A DNA stretch of 64,000 nt from Roseivirga misakiensis (GTDB taxonomy: Bacteria; Bacteroidota; Bacteroidia; Cytophagales; Cyclobacteriaceae), in contig NZ_MDGQ01000005.1 of the NCBI RefSeq assembly GCF_001747105.1, positions 930,001 through 994,000 of the forward strand, given 5' to 3'. The translations under genes and the position numbers were made by a program. This document shows, one piece after another, positions 17,339 to 26,240 of the stretch. How positions within the stretch are numbered: position 1 is the stretch's first letter; every line of letters begins with the position of its first letter. The notes below the pieces were generated by a model. That model was not told the DNA's origin and searched no databases. It worked only from the letters and a program-made list of their open reading frames with translations.

Positions 17339-20300
17339 TTGAATAGTCCATTATTTACGTCTAAACCGTACTTGAACTATTTGGCAAAGAGTGTAACATG
17401 CCTTTTGTTAATTCTCTTTGTGGGTAACACCTCGTATCCATTTCAAGAAGAGCGCTCAGTTGAAATCAAGCAGATTGGCTCACCTTTTATCAAGAATTAT
17501 CTACATACCGATTATGGTGCCCACGAACAGTCATATCGGATTGCTCAAAGTGAAAGTGGTCTACTCTATTTCACGAATGTTTCGGGAGTGGTTGAATTTG
17601 ACGGCATCCGTTGGGGCGTAGATGGGAGTATTTCAGATGATGCTTTTAGGGGAATCTCCATTTCCGAAGACGGGCGTATTTATACAGCAAGCAAAAGTCT
17701 ATTGGGCTATTTTGAGCCAGACACTGTCGGACAATTAAAATTTCAATCCTTAAACCACTTATTACCTGCCAACAAAGAGAGGTCTACCGACATTTGGGAT
17801 GTTCAAAAAGTGGGTGAAAAGGTTATTTATCGTAATTCAGCGGAGTTGTTGATCTATGATATTGTAAAAGAGGTGTTTCAATCCGTTACTAGCGAAAAGC
17901 GATTTGGGCAATCTGACTTAATCGATGGTAAATACTATGTCCAAGGGTCTGAATCAGGGATTTTAGTTTTCGATGGAAATAGTTTTCAAGTGCTTCCTAA
18001 CTCTAGTGAGCTGAAAGGATTTACTTTTAGGAAAATCCTTAAATTCTCTGATAATGAGCTACTTTTTGTTAGCCAGCACAATGGACTTTTGAGATATGAT
18101 TTCGAAAAGGTGACGCCTTGGCAAACGGAGGTGTCGGACTTCTTAAAGGAACAGAAAGCCTTTTCTGGAGAATGCATCGGTAAGGATTATTTCGCCTTTG
18201 GAACGATCACTGGAGGTGTAGTGATTATCAATCGGTCCGGTGAATTAGTTCAGAAATTTGACAAAAGCACTGGACTTCCAAGTAACGGCCTAGTTCAAGA
18301 TATTTTCCATGATAAAGATGGCAACCTTTGGATCGCTCAGCACGGGTCTATTTCACACGTTGTTATCAATACTCCATTTACGATTATAGATGATCGACAT
18401 GGCGTGGAAGGTTACGTACTCTATGCTCAGAAATGGAAAAACAAGACCTATGTTTCTACTGCTACAGGGCTGGTAGCTAAAGATGATAATAGCCCTTGGC
18501 AAAGTCTAAACAGTGATTACAAGCCATTTACACCCGTTTGGAATTCCAATGAACGGGTTTGGATGACGGTCAAACATGGTGATGACTTTTTCTCGGCTGG
18601 GAATGCAGGGTTTGTACAAATATTGAATAATGGGGTAAAAACCTTGTATCGAGGTGAACGATTGTGGGCTGCTGTCGCGCTAAAAAACAGCGACTTTATA
18701 ATCATGGGCAGTATCGCAGGTAATCTATTTACATTCCAAAAGAAGAATGGCAGATGGCAATACAACGGTAAGATAAAGGGCTTTAACAAACAGATGGACT
18801 TTCTGGAACAGACAGAGGATGGAGACCTTTGGATGACAGATTCGGGCACAGGCGTTTTTAAAATCCACCTGAATTCAGAAAAGGACAGCGTATTGTCTAT
18901 TAAAACTTATGGAGTTGAAGATGGTCTGCCCTTGCAAGAGAGAAATCGAGTATTTAGGCACAGCGATGGGTTATATTTTGCTACTGCTAAAGGAGTCTTC
19001 ACTTATAATGCTGAGCATGATAAATTTGAGCCAGCCAGTCAATTTAAGGACTTACTAAAAGACAAGTATGTTTTCCGATTTATAGAGATGGAAAACGGAA
19101 ATATCTTCGCTTCATTGAGCCCAGGTGGGAAATCAGTACTCAAAAAAGCAAATGATCAATATACGATCCAGTATTCTCCGTTCGAACGAATTTCAGGTCA
19201 TAATTCAGAGTATGTAACAGGGTTGGGTGGAAATAATATATGGATTGCTGGCACGGGATTAAGACACTATGATTGGGATTTTAATCAGGCACCACCATCA
19301 GGTTTTAAGGCATTAATTCGATCAGTGAGGGTAAGTAACAAAGGCGATTCCTTGATCTATGCAGGCTTAGCTCAACAACCAGCAATGAATTTAGCTTCTA
19401 AAGAAAACGCACTTCACTTCGAATTTACATCCAATTATTACGATCAATTGGAAAGGGTGAGCTTTGAAAGCTATCTGGAGGGTACAGAAAAGACTTGGAC
19501 TCCTTGGACCGATAAAGCAGATAGAAACTATACTAACCTTCCGTCAGGTACCTACACTTTTAAAGTAAGGGCGAAGAACCTTTATGGGGAAGTCAGCGAA
19601 GAAGCGCAATTTACTTTTACGATTGCTACCCCATGGTACTTTACCTATTGGGCTTATGGCGTCTACTTGATCCTATTAGTCTTGATTGTTTGGTTGATCG
19701 TAAGGCTAAATGTGCAACGCTTAGAAAATGAGAAGATAAGGCTTGAAGAAATAATCAGTGAGCGCACAGTAGAAATACGAGAGCAAAAGGACCAGGCAGA
19801 AAGGGATAAAGAGCTGATCCAAAAGCAGGCCGACAGATTGAAGGCCTTAGATAAAGTGAAATCTCGCTTCTTTGCCAATATTTCTCATGAATTACGGACA
19901 CCACTTACGCTAATCAATGCGCCATTGGAATCATTGGTTGATAGCGGTAAAATCAAGGATGAGGAAGTGCGAGAAACCTTACGAGTAGCCAAAAGAAATG
20001 GTATAAACCTGTTGTCTTTGGTGGAAGAGATATTGGACTTGGCGAAACTCGATGCCGGTAAACTTTCTTTGGTTGAAAATCCGGTATTACTCCATGAGTT
20101 TATTAAGGATATTCTGAACGAGTATGGTGCAGCGTCAAAAACGCGCAATATCGATTTCGAATTCGTATTTGGTCTTCCTAAGGATTTAACCCTCCTGATG
20201 GATGAGAAAAAAGCGGGCAAGATTATCCGAAACCTGCTTTCAAATGCACTAAAGTTTACTGAATCAAAGATTAAAATCGAAGTATTGGAGACTACGGCAG

Positions 20301-21271
20301 GAGAGGTTAGCCTGACCGTGAGTGACAATGGAATTGGAATTGACGAAAACGATCTTCCGTATATTTTTGATCGCTATTATCAATCAGAGTCGCCAGAAAA
20401 GAAAGCAGAGGGTGGAACTGGAATTGGTCTTGCCTTAGCAAAGGAATTAGCCGAATTGCAGCAAGGGCAACTTAATGTGATCAAGAATGTAGCTCCAGGT
20501 GCCAAATTCGAATATAAGTTTCCAAGAAAAGAGGCGAAAAGTGAGCTAATATTACCGCTAATCAATACTGATAATCAAGTGCTAGATATTGCGCTGAAGG
20601 AGGTCTTGACGAATTATGCTGAAACGTTTTCTGTAGAAAAGCCAGTGCTGCTTATTACAGAGGATCACCCAGATATGCGGAATTTTATAGCCAAAACGCT
20701 AGAGCCATATTTTAAAGTACTGACTGCCGAAAACGGAAGAATAGCCCTTAATGTACTCGAATCACAGGATGTGGATATTGTAATATCTGACGTGATGATG
20801 CCAGAAATGGATGGGTTTGAGTTGCTGGCGTCAATTAAACAGAATTCTAATTTGCATCAAGTCTCTGTTGTTATGCTTACCGCCAGAACTGAGACTGAAG
20901 ATAGGCTACATGCCCTGACCATGGGTATCGATGATTATTTGACCAAACCATTCAGTGCAGCAGTATTTCTTGCTCGAATTAAGAATATTCTAGAGAACAG
21001 GATCAAAGTAATCAAAGCAGTCAAAGAACTGAATAAAGTTAATGCCAATGGAGTCGAGGATAATACGAGTGTATTAGCAAGCGAATACAATCTTTCGGCG
21101 CGTGAAATCGAAGTTCTAAAACTGATCTCCAAAAGGTATTCAAATGCCGAAATGGCGGAAGAGATGTATGTCTCTACCAATACTATAAAGTTTCACATCA
21201 AGAATCTATACACTAAAATAGGGGTTAAGAATAGAGCGCAAGCTTTAGAACTTCTGGAATTAGAACAGTAA
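17339..21271 (+). CDS. Hybrid two-component sensor-regulator: Reg_prop/Y_Y_Y, kinase, receiver, LuxR-type HTH
   Basis: The 1310-residue protein joins a whole signalling chain. After an N-terminal hydrophobic segment come a periplasmic Reg_prop beta-propeller (about residues 50-680), a Y_Y_Y domain (about 700-765), a membrane helix (about 772-793), a coiled coil, HisKA with HELRTPLT near 849, HATPase with GIGIDENDL and GGTGIGLAL, a receiver with DVMMPEMDG near 1150 and KPF near 1200, and a C-terminal LuxR-type HTH (LSAREIEVLKLISK...). Bacteroidota one-protein systems of this type usually end in AraC; a LuxR output is less common. They typically sense glycans, though no polysaccharide genes are adjacent. 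No in-frame ATG or GTG precedes the hydrophobic segment; the TTG at 17339 is the best start, and a stop lies in frame at 17306. Confidence 0.92.
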   Translation: MNSPLFTSKPYLNYLAKSVTCLLLILFVGNTSYPFQEERSVEIKQIGSPFIKNYLHTDYGAHEQSYRIAQSESGLLYFTNVSGVVEFDGIRWGVDGSISDDAFRGISISEDGRIYTASKSLLGYFEPDTVGQLKFQSLNHLLPANKERSTDIWDVQKVGEKVIYRNSAELLIYDIVKEVFQSVTSEKRFGQSDLIDGKYYVQGSESGILVFDGNSFQVLPNSSELKGFTFRKILKFSDNELLFVSQHNGLLRYDFEKVTPWQTEVSDFLKEQKAFSGECIGKDYFAFGTITGGVVIINRSGELVQKFDKSTGLPSNGLVQDIFHDKDGNLWIAQHGSISHVVINTPFTIIDDRHGVEGYVLYAQKWKNKTYVSTATGLVAKDDNSPWQSLNSDYKPFTPVWNSNERVWMTVKHGDDFFSAGNAGFVQILNNGVKTLYRGERLWAAVALKNSDFIIMGSIAGNLFTFQKKNGRWQYNGKIKGFNKQMDFLEQTEDGDLWMTDSGTGVFKIHLNSEKDSVLSIKTYGVEDGLPLQERNRVFRHSDGLYFATAKGVFTYNAEHDKFEPASQFKDLLKDKYVFRFIEMENGNIFASLSPGGKSVLKKANDQYTIQYSPFERISGHNSEYVTGLGGNNIWIAGTGLRHYDWDFNQAPPSGFKALIRSVRVSNKGDSLIYAGLAQQPAMNLASKENALHFEFTSNYYDQLERVSFESYLEGTEKTWTPWTDKADRNYTNLPSGTYTFKVRAKNLYGEVSEEAQFTFTIATPWYFTYWAYGVYLILLVLIVWLIVRLNVQRLENEKIRLEEIISERTVEIREQKDQAERDKELIQKQADRLKALDKVKSRFFANISHELRTPLTLINAPLESLVDSGKIKDEEVRETLRVAKRNGINLLSLVEEILDLAKLDAGKLSLVENPVLLHEFIKDILNEYGAASKTRNIDFEFVFGLPKDLTLLMDEKKAGKIIRNLLSNALKFTESKIKIEVLETTAGEVSLTVSDNGIGIDENDLPYIFDRYYQSESPEKKAEGGTGIGLALAKELAELQQGQLNVIKNVAPGAKFEYKFPRKEAKSELILPLINTDNQVLDIALKEVLTNYAETFSVEKPVLLITEDHPDMRNFIAKTLEPYFKVLTAENGRIALNVLESQDVDIVISDVMMPEMDGFELLASIKQNSNLHQVSVVMLTARTETEDRLHALTMGIDDYLTKPFSAAVFLARIKNILENRIKVIKAVKELNKVNANGVEDNTSVLASEYNLSAREIEVLKLISKRYSNAEMAEEMYVSTNTIKFHIKNLYTKIGVKNRAQALELLELEQ

Positions 21272-21307
21272 ACTTTCAAAACATATACATCAGTCTCACG
21301 TCAGACA

Positions 21308-21327
21308 AATACCTAATTTTAGGTATT
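21308..21327. promoter_or_regulatory. Perfect 9-bp inverted repeat after the hybrid sensor gene
   Basis: AATACCTAA-TT-TTAGGTATT is a flawless dyad 36 bases after the sensor stop codon. It has no T-run and so is not an ordinary terminator. Its TACC...GGTA ends recall the dyad upstream of the same gene. It may be an operator. Confidence 0.45.
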
Positions 21328-21427
21328 GTAGGCCATTCTCCTTTCTCCGAATTTTACGACTAGAAGATTTTTTAGCAAGTCTTCATAAATCGAACTAACA
21401 TATTAATCAATACAAGAAATCTGACTG

Positions 21428-21450
21428 AGTGTTTTGCGAAACACTTTTTC
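21428..21450 (+). terminator. Intrinsic terminator, first of two
   Basis: AGTGTTT and AAACACT pair around the loop TGCG and are followed by TTTT. It lies about 160 bases after the sensor gene. Confidence 0.65.
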
Positions 21451-21466
21451 GGTGTTTAGGTGAATC

Positions 21467-21500
21467 AAAACCCTCTGCAATGCGGAGGGTTTTCTTTTTT
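21467..21500 (+). terminator. Intrinsic terminator, second of two
   Basis: AAAACCCTC and GAGGGTTTT form a perfect 9-bp stem followed by a T-rich run. It starts 17 bases after the first terminator, so the pair would give very tight termination before the next gene. The 100 bases between the dyad and the terminators hold no gene I can see. Confidence 0.75.
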
Positions 21501-21561
21501 GATCATTATTCGATCATCGAAGAAATTTAGTTGACTCCTTTTTGGTAAATTGATGGTGTAA

Positions 21562-22008
21562 ATGAGTTTACTTATTACACTATTGGCAGCGCTAATTGCG
21601 CTGATTTGGGCTGGCAAAATTAAGAAACGGACTACTAAATTAGCCACCGTTTTACTTGCGCTCAGTAGTTTAATCGACTATACACCTTATTTGAAGGGTT
21701 ATGGTATTGGCCAGTATACCTTTATCTTTTTTTCCTTTTTTGCGGCAATTGAAAGCTACAATTCACTACGGTTGAGTAAAGGCCAAAGAGCGCTGTTTTT
21801 TTCTATGCCCATCCTAATCGGCTTCTTCGAACTGATGGATTTTGTTTCGTTGCCATTCCATATACCAAGGTATCCTTTTGGCCTACTATACTTATTGGCA
21901 TTTGCCTTCTACTTGTTGTTGGCAAAAAAGAAGATTTTTAGTCGGGCAGGAGTGCTTATCGTATGGTCAGCCGTGGCCCTAAAGTGGCTGTTGCCACTTA
22001 TTCGTTAA
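21562..22008 (+). CDS. Small integral membrane protein, unknown function
   Basis: This 148-residue protein is almost entirely hydrophobic with about five membrane helices (near residues 2-18, 28-45, 51-66, 80-95, 105-120 and a final helix at 128-145) broken by short basic loops such as KIKKRTTK. I do not recognise a family. It is a single gene, isolated from the sensor by two terminators, and convergent with the antiporter gene ten bases away. A housekeeping membrane role is possible, but nothing in the context points to one. Confidence 0.65.
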   Translation: MSLLITLLAALIALIWAGKIKKRTTKLATVLLALSSLIDYTPYLKGYGIGQYTFIFFSFFAAIESYNSLRLSKGQRALFFSMPILIGFFELMDFVSLPFHIPRYPFGLLYLLAFAFYLLLAKKKIFSRAGVLIVWSAVALKWLLPLIR

Positions 22009-22018
22009 TCAGGAATTT

Positions 22019-23263
22019 TTATGCTGCCTTCTTAAGAATACGCCTGACCAATGGCCCTAACGTTAAACCCTGTCCGATGATTGAGAATACCACGATCACG
22101 TAGGTAACTGTAAGGAATAATTCTCTTTCCATTTCGGGCTGTAGGGATAATGCTAAAGCGATTGAAATACCACCTCTTATCCCGCCCCAAGTCATGATTA
22201 GGTTAGTCTTTGGAATAAAGTCAAGTTTCTTTTTAAAGAGATAAATAGGACCTGCAAGTGCAATGAATCTGGCCGCTAAGCCGATCGGTATGGCTAAAAG
22301 GCCTAACAACACGAATTCACTGCTGTTATCCACGATTAATAACTCTAGCCCAATCAGTACGAAAAGTATGGCATTGAGTAACACATCGATCAGCTCCCAA
22401 AATTTGTTGACGTAATTATGCGTGGTTTCAGACCAAGCGATTTCGGGTGATTTATTTCCAATGAAAATTCCAGCTACAACGACGGCCAAAGGCCCTGAAA
22501 AATGAAAATAGCTAGCTACAGAGTAGATACCCATGACTAAGGCCAGCGTAATCATAACCTCGGTTTCATAATGGTCGATCGATTTCATGAGCTTGAAACC
22601 TACCCAACCTAAAAGATAGCCGAGGGCAATACCACCAAACACTTCTTCGAAGAAAAGAAACCCTACTTCCTCAGCATTTACGGAGTCAATACCCTTTTGA
22701 GCGACAGAAAGAATCACCAAAAAGATTACAACGCCAACGCCATCATTAAATAAGGATTCTCCAACAATCTTAATTTCTAGCTTTTTAGGGGCCTTAGCAT
22801 CCTTTAAAATTCCTAATACCGCAATGGGATCTGTCGGGGAAATGAGTGCTCCAAACAGCAAACAATAGATGAATTCTATTTCGTGACCTATCAGTTGCGC
22901 AACGTAATAGAACATTCCACCGACCAAAAAGGTCGAAATCAATACGCCGAGCGTTGAAAACATTAAAATGGGCGCTTTATGCTTAGCCAACCCATCTAAC
23001 TTGGTGTGCATAGCACCAGCAAAAAGCAAGAAACTTAGCATTACCTCTAGCAATACCGTTTTAAAATCGATGGACTCGATTAATAGCATGGCTTCATCTA
23101 AAATCCTATGCTCGAACTGGCCAAAGCCGATAATTGCCAGTGTAAAGCAGATAGCAATGATCATTAGGCCGATTGTAAAAGGGAGTTTTAAGAATTTGGT
23201 GTTGACGAAGGCAAAAAATGCCGACAGCACAATTAGAATGGTAATGATGGTGAAAATATCCAT
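22019..23263 (-). CDS. CPA1-family Na+/H+ antiporter
   Basis: The 414-residue protein has about eleven to twelve membrane helices. The CPA1/NhaP ion-binding region is present: [15 protein letters not shown] near residues 141-155 and [14 protein letters not shown] near 165-178, followed by the [15 protein letters not shown] segment near 358-372. Such antiporters exchange cytoplasmic Na+ (or K+) for H+ at the inner membrane, for pH and salt homeostasis. It would use or limit a sodium gradient, which fits the Na+-NQR operon elsewhere in the window. It lacks the long C-terminal TrkA-type regulatory domain of some relatives. A TATTTTTG -7 element lies 26 bases before the ATG. Confidence 0.93.
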   Translation of the reverse strand: MDIFTIITILIVLSAFFAFVNTKFLKLPFTIGLMIIAICFTLAIIGFGQFEHRILDEAMLLIESIDFKTVLLEVMLSFLLFAGAMHTKLDGLAKHKAPILMFSTLGVLISTFLVGGMFYYVAQLIGHEIEFIYCLLFGALISPTDPIAVLGILKDAKAPKKLEIKIVGESLFNDGVGVVIFLVILSVAQKGIDSVNAEEVGFLFFEEVFGGIALGYLLGWVGFKLMKSIDHYETEVMITLALVMGIYSVASYFHFSGPLAVVVAGIFIGNKSPEIAWSETTHNYVNKFWELIDVLLNAILFVLIGLELLIVDNSSEFVLLGLLAIPIGLAARFIALAGPIYLFKKKLDFIPKTNLIMTWGGIRGGISIALALSLQPEMERELFLTVTYVIVVFSIIGQGLTLGPLVRRILKKAA

Positions 23264-23288
23264 GGATGGGTTTTCAAATTTTGCAAGT

Positions 23289-23296
23289 CAAAAATA
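23289..23296 (-). promoter_or_regulatory. Probable -7 promoter element for the antiporter
   Basis: The minus strand reads TATTTTTG, matching TAnnTTTG, 26 bases before the start codon. No clear -33 element is seen. Confidence 0.4.
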
Positions 23297-23357
23297 AGCC
23301 GAATAAGTAATTTAACGATGATTTGGCCATTAATTTCTAAATGATACACAGTGGAAA

Positions 23358-24704
23358 TTAGAAATGTAATCTAAACCGAGAGCCAACGCCTATTTCCGAT
23401 TTCACTGTTAAGTCACCCTTATGTTTTTTCATGATCTGCTTGGATAGGCTCAGTCCAATTCCAGAGCCTTCGGTTTTTGTGGAGTAAAACGGTACAAAGA
23501 TTTCTTCTTGTTTATCTATCTCTATACCTGTACCATTATCTTTCACTTCGATGATCTGGCCAGCGCCGTCTTCATAGGCAGTTAACGTGATAGTACCGTT
23601 TTCCGAACCTTCAAGCGCATGTCGGGCATTGGTAATCAAGTTAATCAAGACTTGCTCGATTAGCTTTCTATCCATTTTAATACGCAAATAGTGAGGGGCA
23701 GAAATGCGAATTTCTACATTAGACTTTTCGGCTTCGCTGCTTAGTAAAACGGCCATTTCTTCTAACAACTCGCTCACTTGGATTTCTTCAAGCTCCAAGG
23801 CTTTTATCTTAGTCAATCTGCGGTAGTCATCTACGAAGTGTAATAGACCTTCGCTTCTTTTTTGAATCGTTTTCATTGAAAAGCGGAGGTCCTCCAAAGT
23901 TTCTTCAGTCAACTCGTTGAGCGGTAACGGCACACCATCCTTCTCGGTAAGCATAAGCATGGTTTCTGTAAGCGAGGTGACCGGCGTCACAGAATTCATG
24001 ATTTCATGCGTCAGCACACGAATCAACTTATGCCAAGCTTCAATTTCTTTCTGTTCAATTTCACTCTTGATATCTTGAAAAGTAACGATCGTATATCTAT
24101 AGCCCAGAATTTTTAATCGATTTACTTGAGCCGATATTTGTAGTCTCTCCTCTTTGATATTCAATTCAATTAACCGCTTCTCATTATCTTCCATGTCTTC
24201 AATTTCTTGAGCCAAATGGGGGAGAAGCTGATGAAACTGCTTCCAGTAATTGGGGGTAGAAATCTTGAGCATTTCCTGCGCTCCTTCATTCATTAACTCA
24301 ATGGAGTACTCTTCTTTGATGGCAACTACTCCGACTTTAATATTGTCTATAATGACCTTTAAAAATCGAAATTGGGCCTCTTTTTCAACACTGACTTTTT
24401 TAAAGGCCTCAATAATTTCCACGAAAGCTTCCTGTAATTCTCTGAACGATTTGCCTCTTTTTCCACCTTTAAAAGAGATTGAAAAATCAGAATAACGAAT
24501 CGCTAAAAGCAGTTTAGCCAATTCCCTGTTCGTATAGGTGACAAAACGAATGAGTTCCGATACTTGTAGGATGATAACACCAAGCAGGATGATCTGATTG
24601 AAGAAAAGCTCGGTTCTAGCGAAAATAAAAGCTAACGCCACCAAGGTTAGCATTAGTAAAATGATTCTAATTATGACAAGAAGTGCAAACCGTTTAGATA
24701 CCAT
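23358..24704 (-). CDS. Sensor histidine kinase with membrane hairpin (NtrY/AtoS-like), partner of the adjacent sigma-54 activator
   Basis: The 448-residue kinase starts with two membrane helices (about 7-29 and 37-57) joined by only about seven residues, so it has essentially no periplasmic sensor domain. A PAS-like domain (about 105-215) follows, then a dimerisation helix with phospho-acceptor His233 in LTHEIMNSVTP, and HATPase motifs DNGTGIEI and GSGIGLSL near the C-terminus. This layout is that of intramembrane-sensing kinases, which in Firmicutes take their signal from a partner ABC permease. It is encoded 12 bases downstream of the NtrC-type regulator gene and shares its transcript. The divergent FtsX-like permease array is the obvious candidate for sensing or output, though that is inference. 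Confidence 0.92.
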   Translation of the reverse strand: MVSKRFALLVIIRIILLMLTLVALAFIFARTELFFNQIILLGVIILQVSELIRFVTYTNRELAKLLLAIRYSDFSISFKGGKRGKSFRELQEAFVEIIEAFKKVSVEKEAQFRFLKVIIDNIKVGVVAIKEEYSIELMNEGAQEMLKISTPNYWKQFHQLLPHLAQEIEDMEDNEKRLIELNIKEERLQISAQVNRLKILGYRYTIVTFQDIKSEIEQKEIEAWHKLIRVLTHEIMNSVTPVTSLTETMLMLTEKDGVPLPLNELTEETLEDLRFSMKTIQKRSEGLLHFVDDYRRLTKIKALELEEIQVSELLEEMAVLLSSEAEKSNVEIRISAPHYLRIKMDRKLIEQVLINLITNARHALEGSENGTITLTAYEDGAGQIIEVKDNGTGIEIDKQEEIFVPFYSTKTEGSGIGLSLSKQIMKKHKGDLTVKSEIGVGSRFRLHF

Positions 24705-24716
24705 AATTCTAATTCC

Positions 24717-26090
24717 TTACAGTCCGTATTTTTGAAGTCTTCTATATAGGGCAAGTCTATCGAGCCCTAGCTCTTTAGCGGCCCTAGTGACATTACCATT
24801 GTTTTTGTCCAATGCTTTCAGAATTAACCTTTTCTCCATTTCTGTTAAGTTCAGCGTCTCATCCGCACTACTTTCTGATTGACTAGAGGTCTGTAATAAG
24901 AAGTCATTGGTTGTCAATTTATTCTCTTCAGATAAGATGATCGCACGCTCAATAGCATGTTGTAATTCTCGGATATTACCAGGCCAATTGTAGCGTTTGA
25001 GTTTGTTTAGGGTAGCAGCATCTATGCGCATGTTAGGCTTTTTGTATTTTTTGCCATACATATTCATGAAGTGCTTCACCAATAGCTCCATGTCGTCTTT
25101 ACGCTCTGCTAATGATGGCACTCTCAATTCTACGGTGTTAATTCTATAAAGTAAATCCTGACGGAAAGTGCCTTCTTTCACCATATCGTATAAAGGCATA
25201 TTCGTAGCACATACAAGTCGAATATCAATTGATACCTCTTTATTTGAACCCACCCGACTTACTTTCCGCTTTTGCAAAACAGATAGAAGTTTTGCCTGTA
25301 GGGGCATAGAAAGATTACCGATTTCGTCTAGGAAAAGTGTACCGCCTGATGCTACTTCAAAACGTCCCGGTTTGTCTTCTTTGGCATCTGTAAAGGCTCC
25401 TTTTGCATGTCCGAAGAGTTCGCTTTCGAATAGGGTTTCACTGATGGCGCCCAAATCTACGCTGATAAAAACTTCATTGGATCTAGAGGACTGACGATGC
25501 AGCGCTCTAGCCGCCAATTCTTTTCCTGTTCCGTTTTCTCCAAGAATAAGCACATTGGCGTCTGTTGGGCCAACTTTCTTTAACAGAGAGAAAACCCTGA
25601 GCATAGGCTCCGATTCTCCCAAAAAGTTTTCGAATTTCTGGTCGATATCATCCGAAATAGTCTTTTGAGTAGTTTTGAGTTTATCGACCTCTAATTTGCT
25701 CTGTCTTAGTTTGAGCGCAGATGTTATAGTGCCAAATAGCTTTTCATTCTTCCATGGCTTAGTGATGAAATCAGTCGCCCCGGCTTTAATGGCTTTTACG
25801 GCTAAGTCAAACTCACCATAAGCCGTAATTAAAATGACTATTGCGTTGGGGTCAAGATTGAGAATCACATTGAGCCATTTAAGGCCATCAGATCCATCAT
25901 TTTCACCTTTTCTGAAATTCATATCGAGCAAGACGATATCGAATGATTCTCTGTCGAAATGAAGTGGGATGTTTTCAGGGGTATTTTCAATTTGTACTAG
26001 CGTGAACTGTTGTTTTAAATACATTCGGGCTGTATTTAAAATATCAACATCATCATCTACTACGAGTATTTTAGCTTCCGTTTTAGCCAT
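24717..26090 (-). CDS. NtrC-family sigma-54-dependent response regulator
   Basis: The 457-residue protein has a receiver (1-125) with phospho-acceptor Asp56 and the KPW lysine near 111, an AAA+ domain (about 155-390) with Walker A GENGTGKE at 184-191 and the sigma-54-contacting loop GAFTDA at 231-236, and a C-terminal Fis-type HTH (NVTRAAKELGLDRLALYRR). It should open promoters held by RNA polymerase with sigma-54 when phosphorylated by the kinase encoded next to it. Just eight bases upstream of its ATG begins a pair of dyad-like units that recurs upstream of the second permease operon. That points to these operons as its targets and to possible autorepression. Confidence 0.95.
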   Translation of the reverse strand: MAKTEAKILVVDDDVDILNTARMYLKQQFTLVQIENTPENIPLHFDRESFDIVLLDMNFRKGENDGSDGLKWLNVILNLDPNAIVILITAYGEFDLAVKAIKAGATDFITKPWKNEKLFGTITSALKLRQSKLEVDKLKTTQKTISDDIDQKFENFLGESEPMLRVFSLLKKVGPTDANVLILGENGTGKELAARALHRQSSRSNEVFISVDLGAISETLFESELFGHAKGAFTDAKEDKPGRFEVASGGTLFLDEIGNLSMPLQAKLLSVLQKRKVSRVGSNKEVSIDIRLVCATNMPLYDMVKEGTFRQDLLYRINTVELRVPSLAERKDDMELLVKHFMNMYGKKYKKPNMRIDAATLNKLKRYNWPGNIRELQHAIERAIILSEENKLTTNDFLLQTSSQSESSADETLNLTEMEKRLILKALDKNNGNVTRAAKELGLDRLALYRRLQKYGL

Positions 26091-26097
26091 ATTTGAA

Positions 26098-26138
26098 CTG
26101 TATCAAAAACAAACACTTAAATGTATTGAAAACAAACG
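26098..26138. promoter_or_regulatory. Enhancer-like paired repeat (UAS 1) between regulator and permease operon A
   Basis: Two near-identical 16-base units, TGTATCAAAAACAAAC at 26099-26114 and TGTATTGAAAACAAAC at 26122-26137, lie 23 bp apart start to start. The 41-base block matches the block at 33463-33503 at 38 positions. Each unit contains an imperfect TGTxT...AAAACA dyad. It starts exactly 104 bases before the -24 element TGGCA of operon A, the usual place for an NtrC-type activator, and only eight bases before the regulator's own ATG on the other strand. Confidence 0.8.
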
Positions 26139-26200
26139 AATTATTTTATATCTAGTCGATTATTGGATTGTATATATCTGATATTCAGTGCTTTAAATTT

Positions 26201-26217
26201 TTGGCATCAGATTGGTT
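26201..26217 (+). promoter_or_regulatory. Sigma-54-type promoter of permease operon A
   Basis: TTGGCATCAGATTGGTT resembles the -24/-12 consensus TGGCAC-N5-TTGC. The -24 part is good. The -12 part is weak: TTGG is one base closer than canonical, or TGGT at canonical spacing. Its distance of 104 bases from the start of the enhancer-like block equals that at operon B, which supports the call. The ATG follows 24 bases later. Confidence 0.6.
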
Positions 26218-26240
26218 AAGGTGTTTTCAAATAATAGGAT

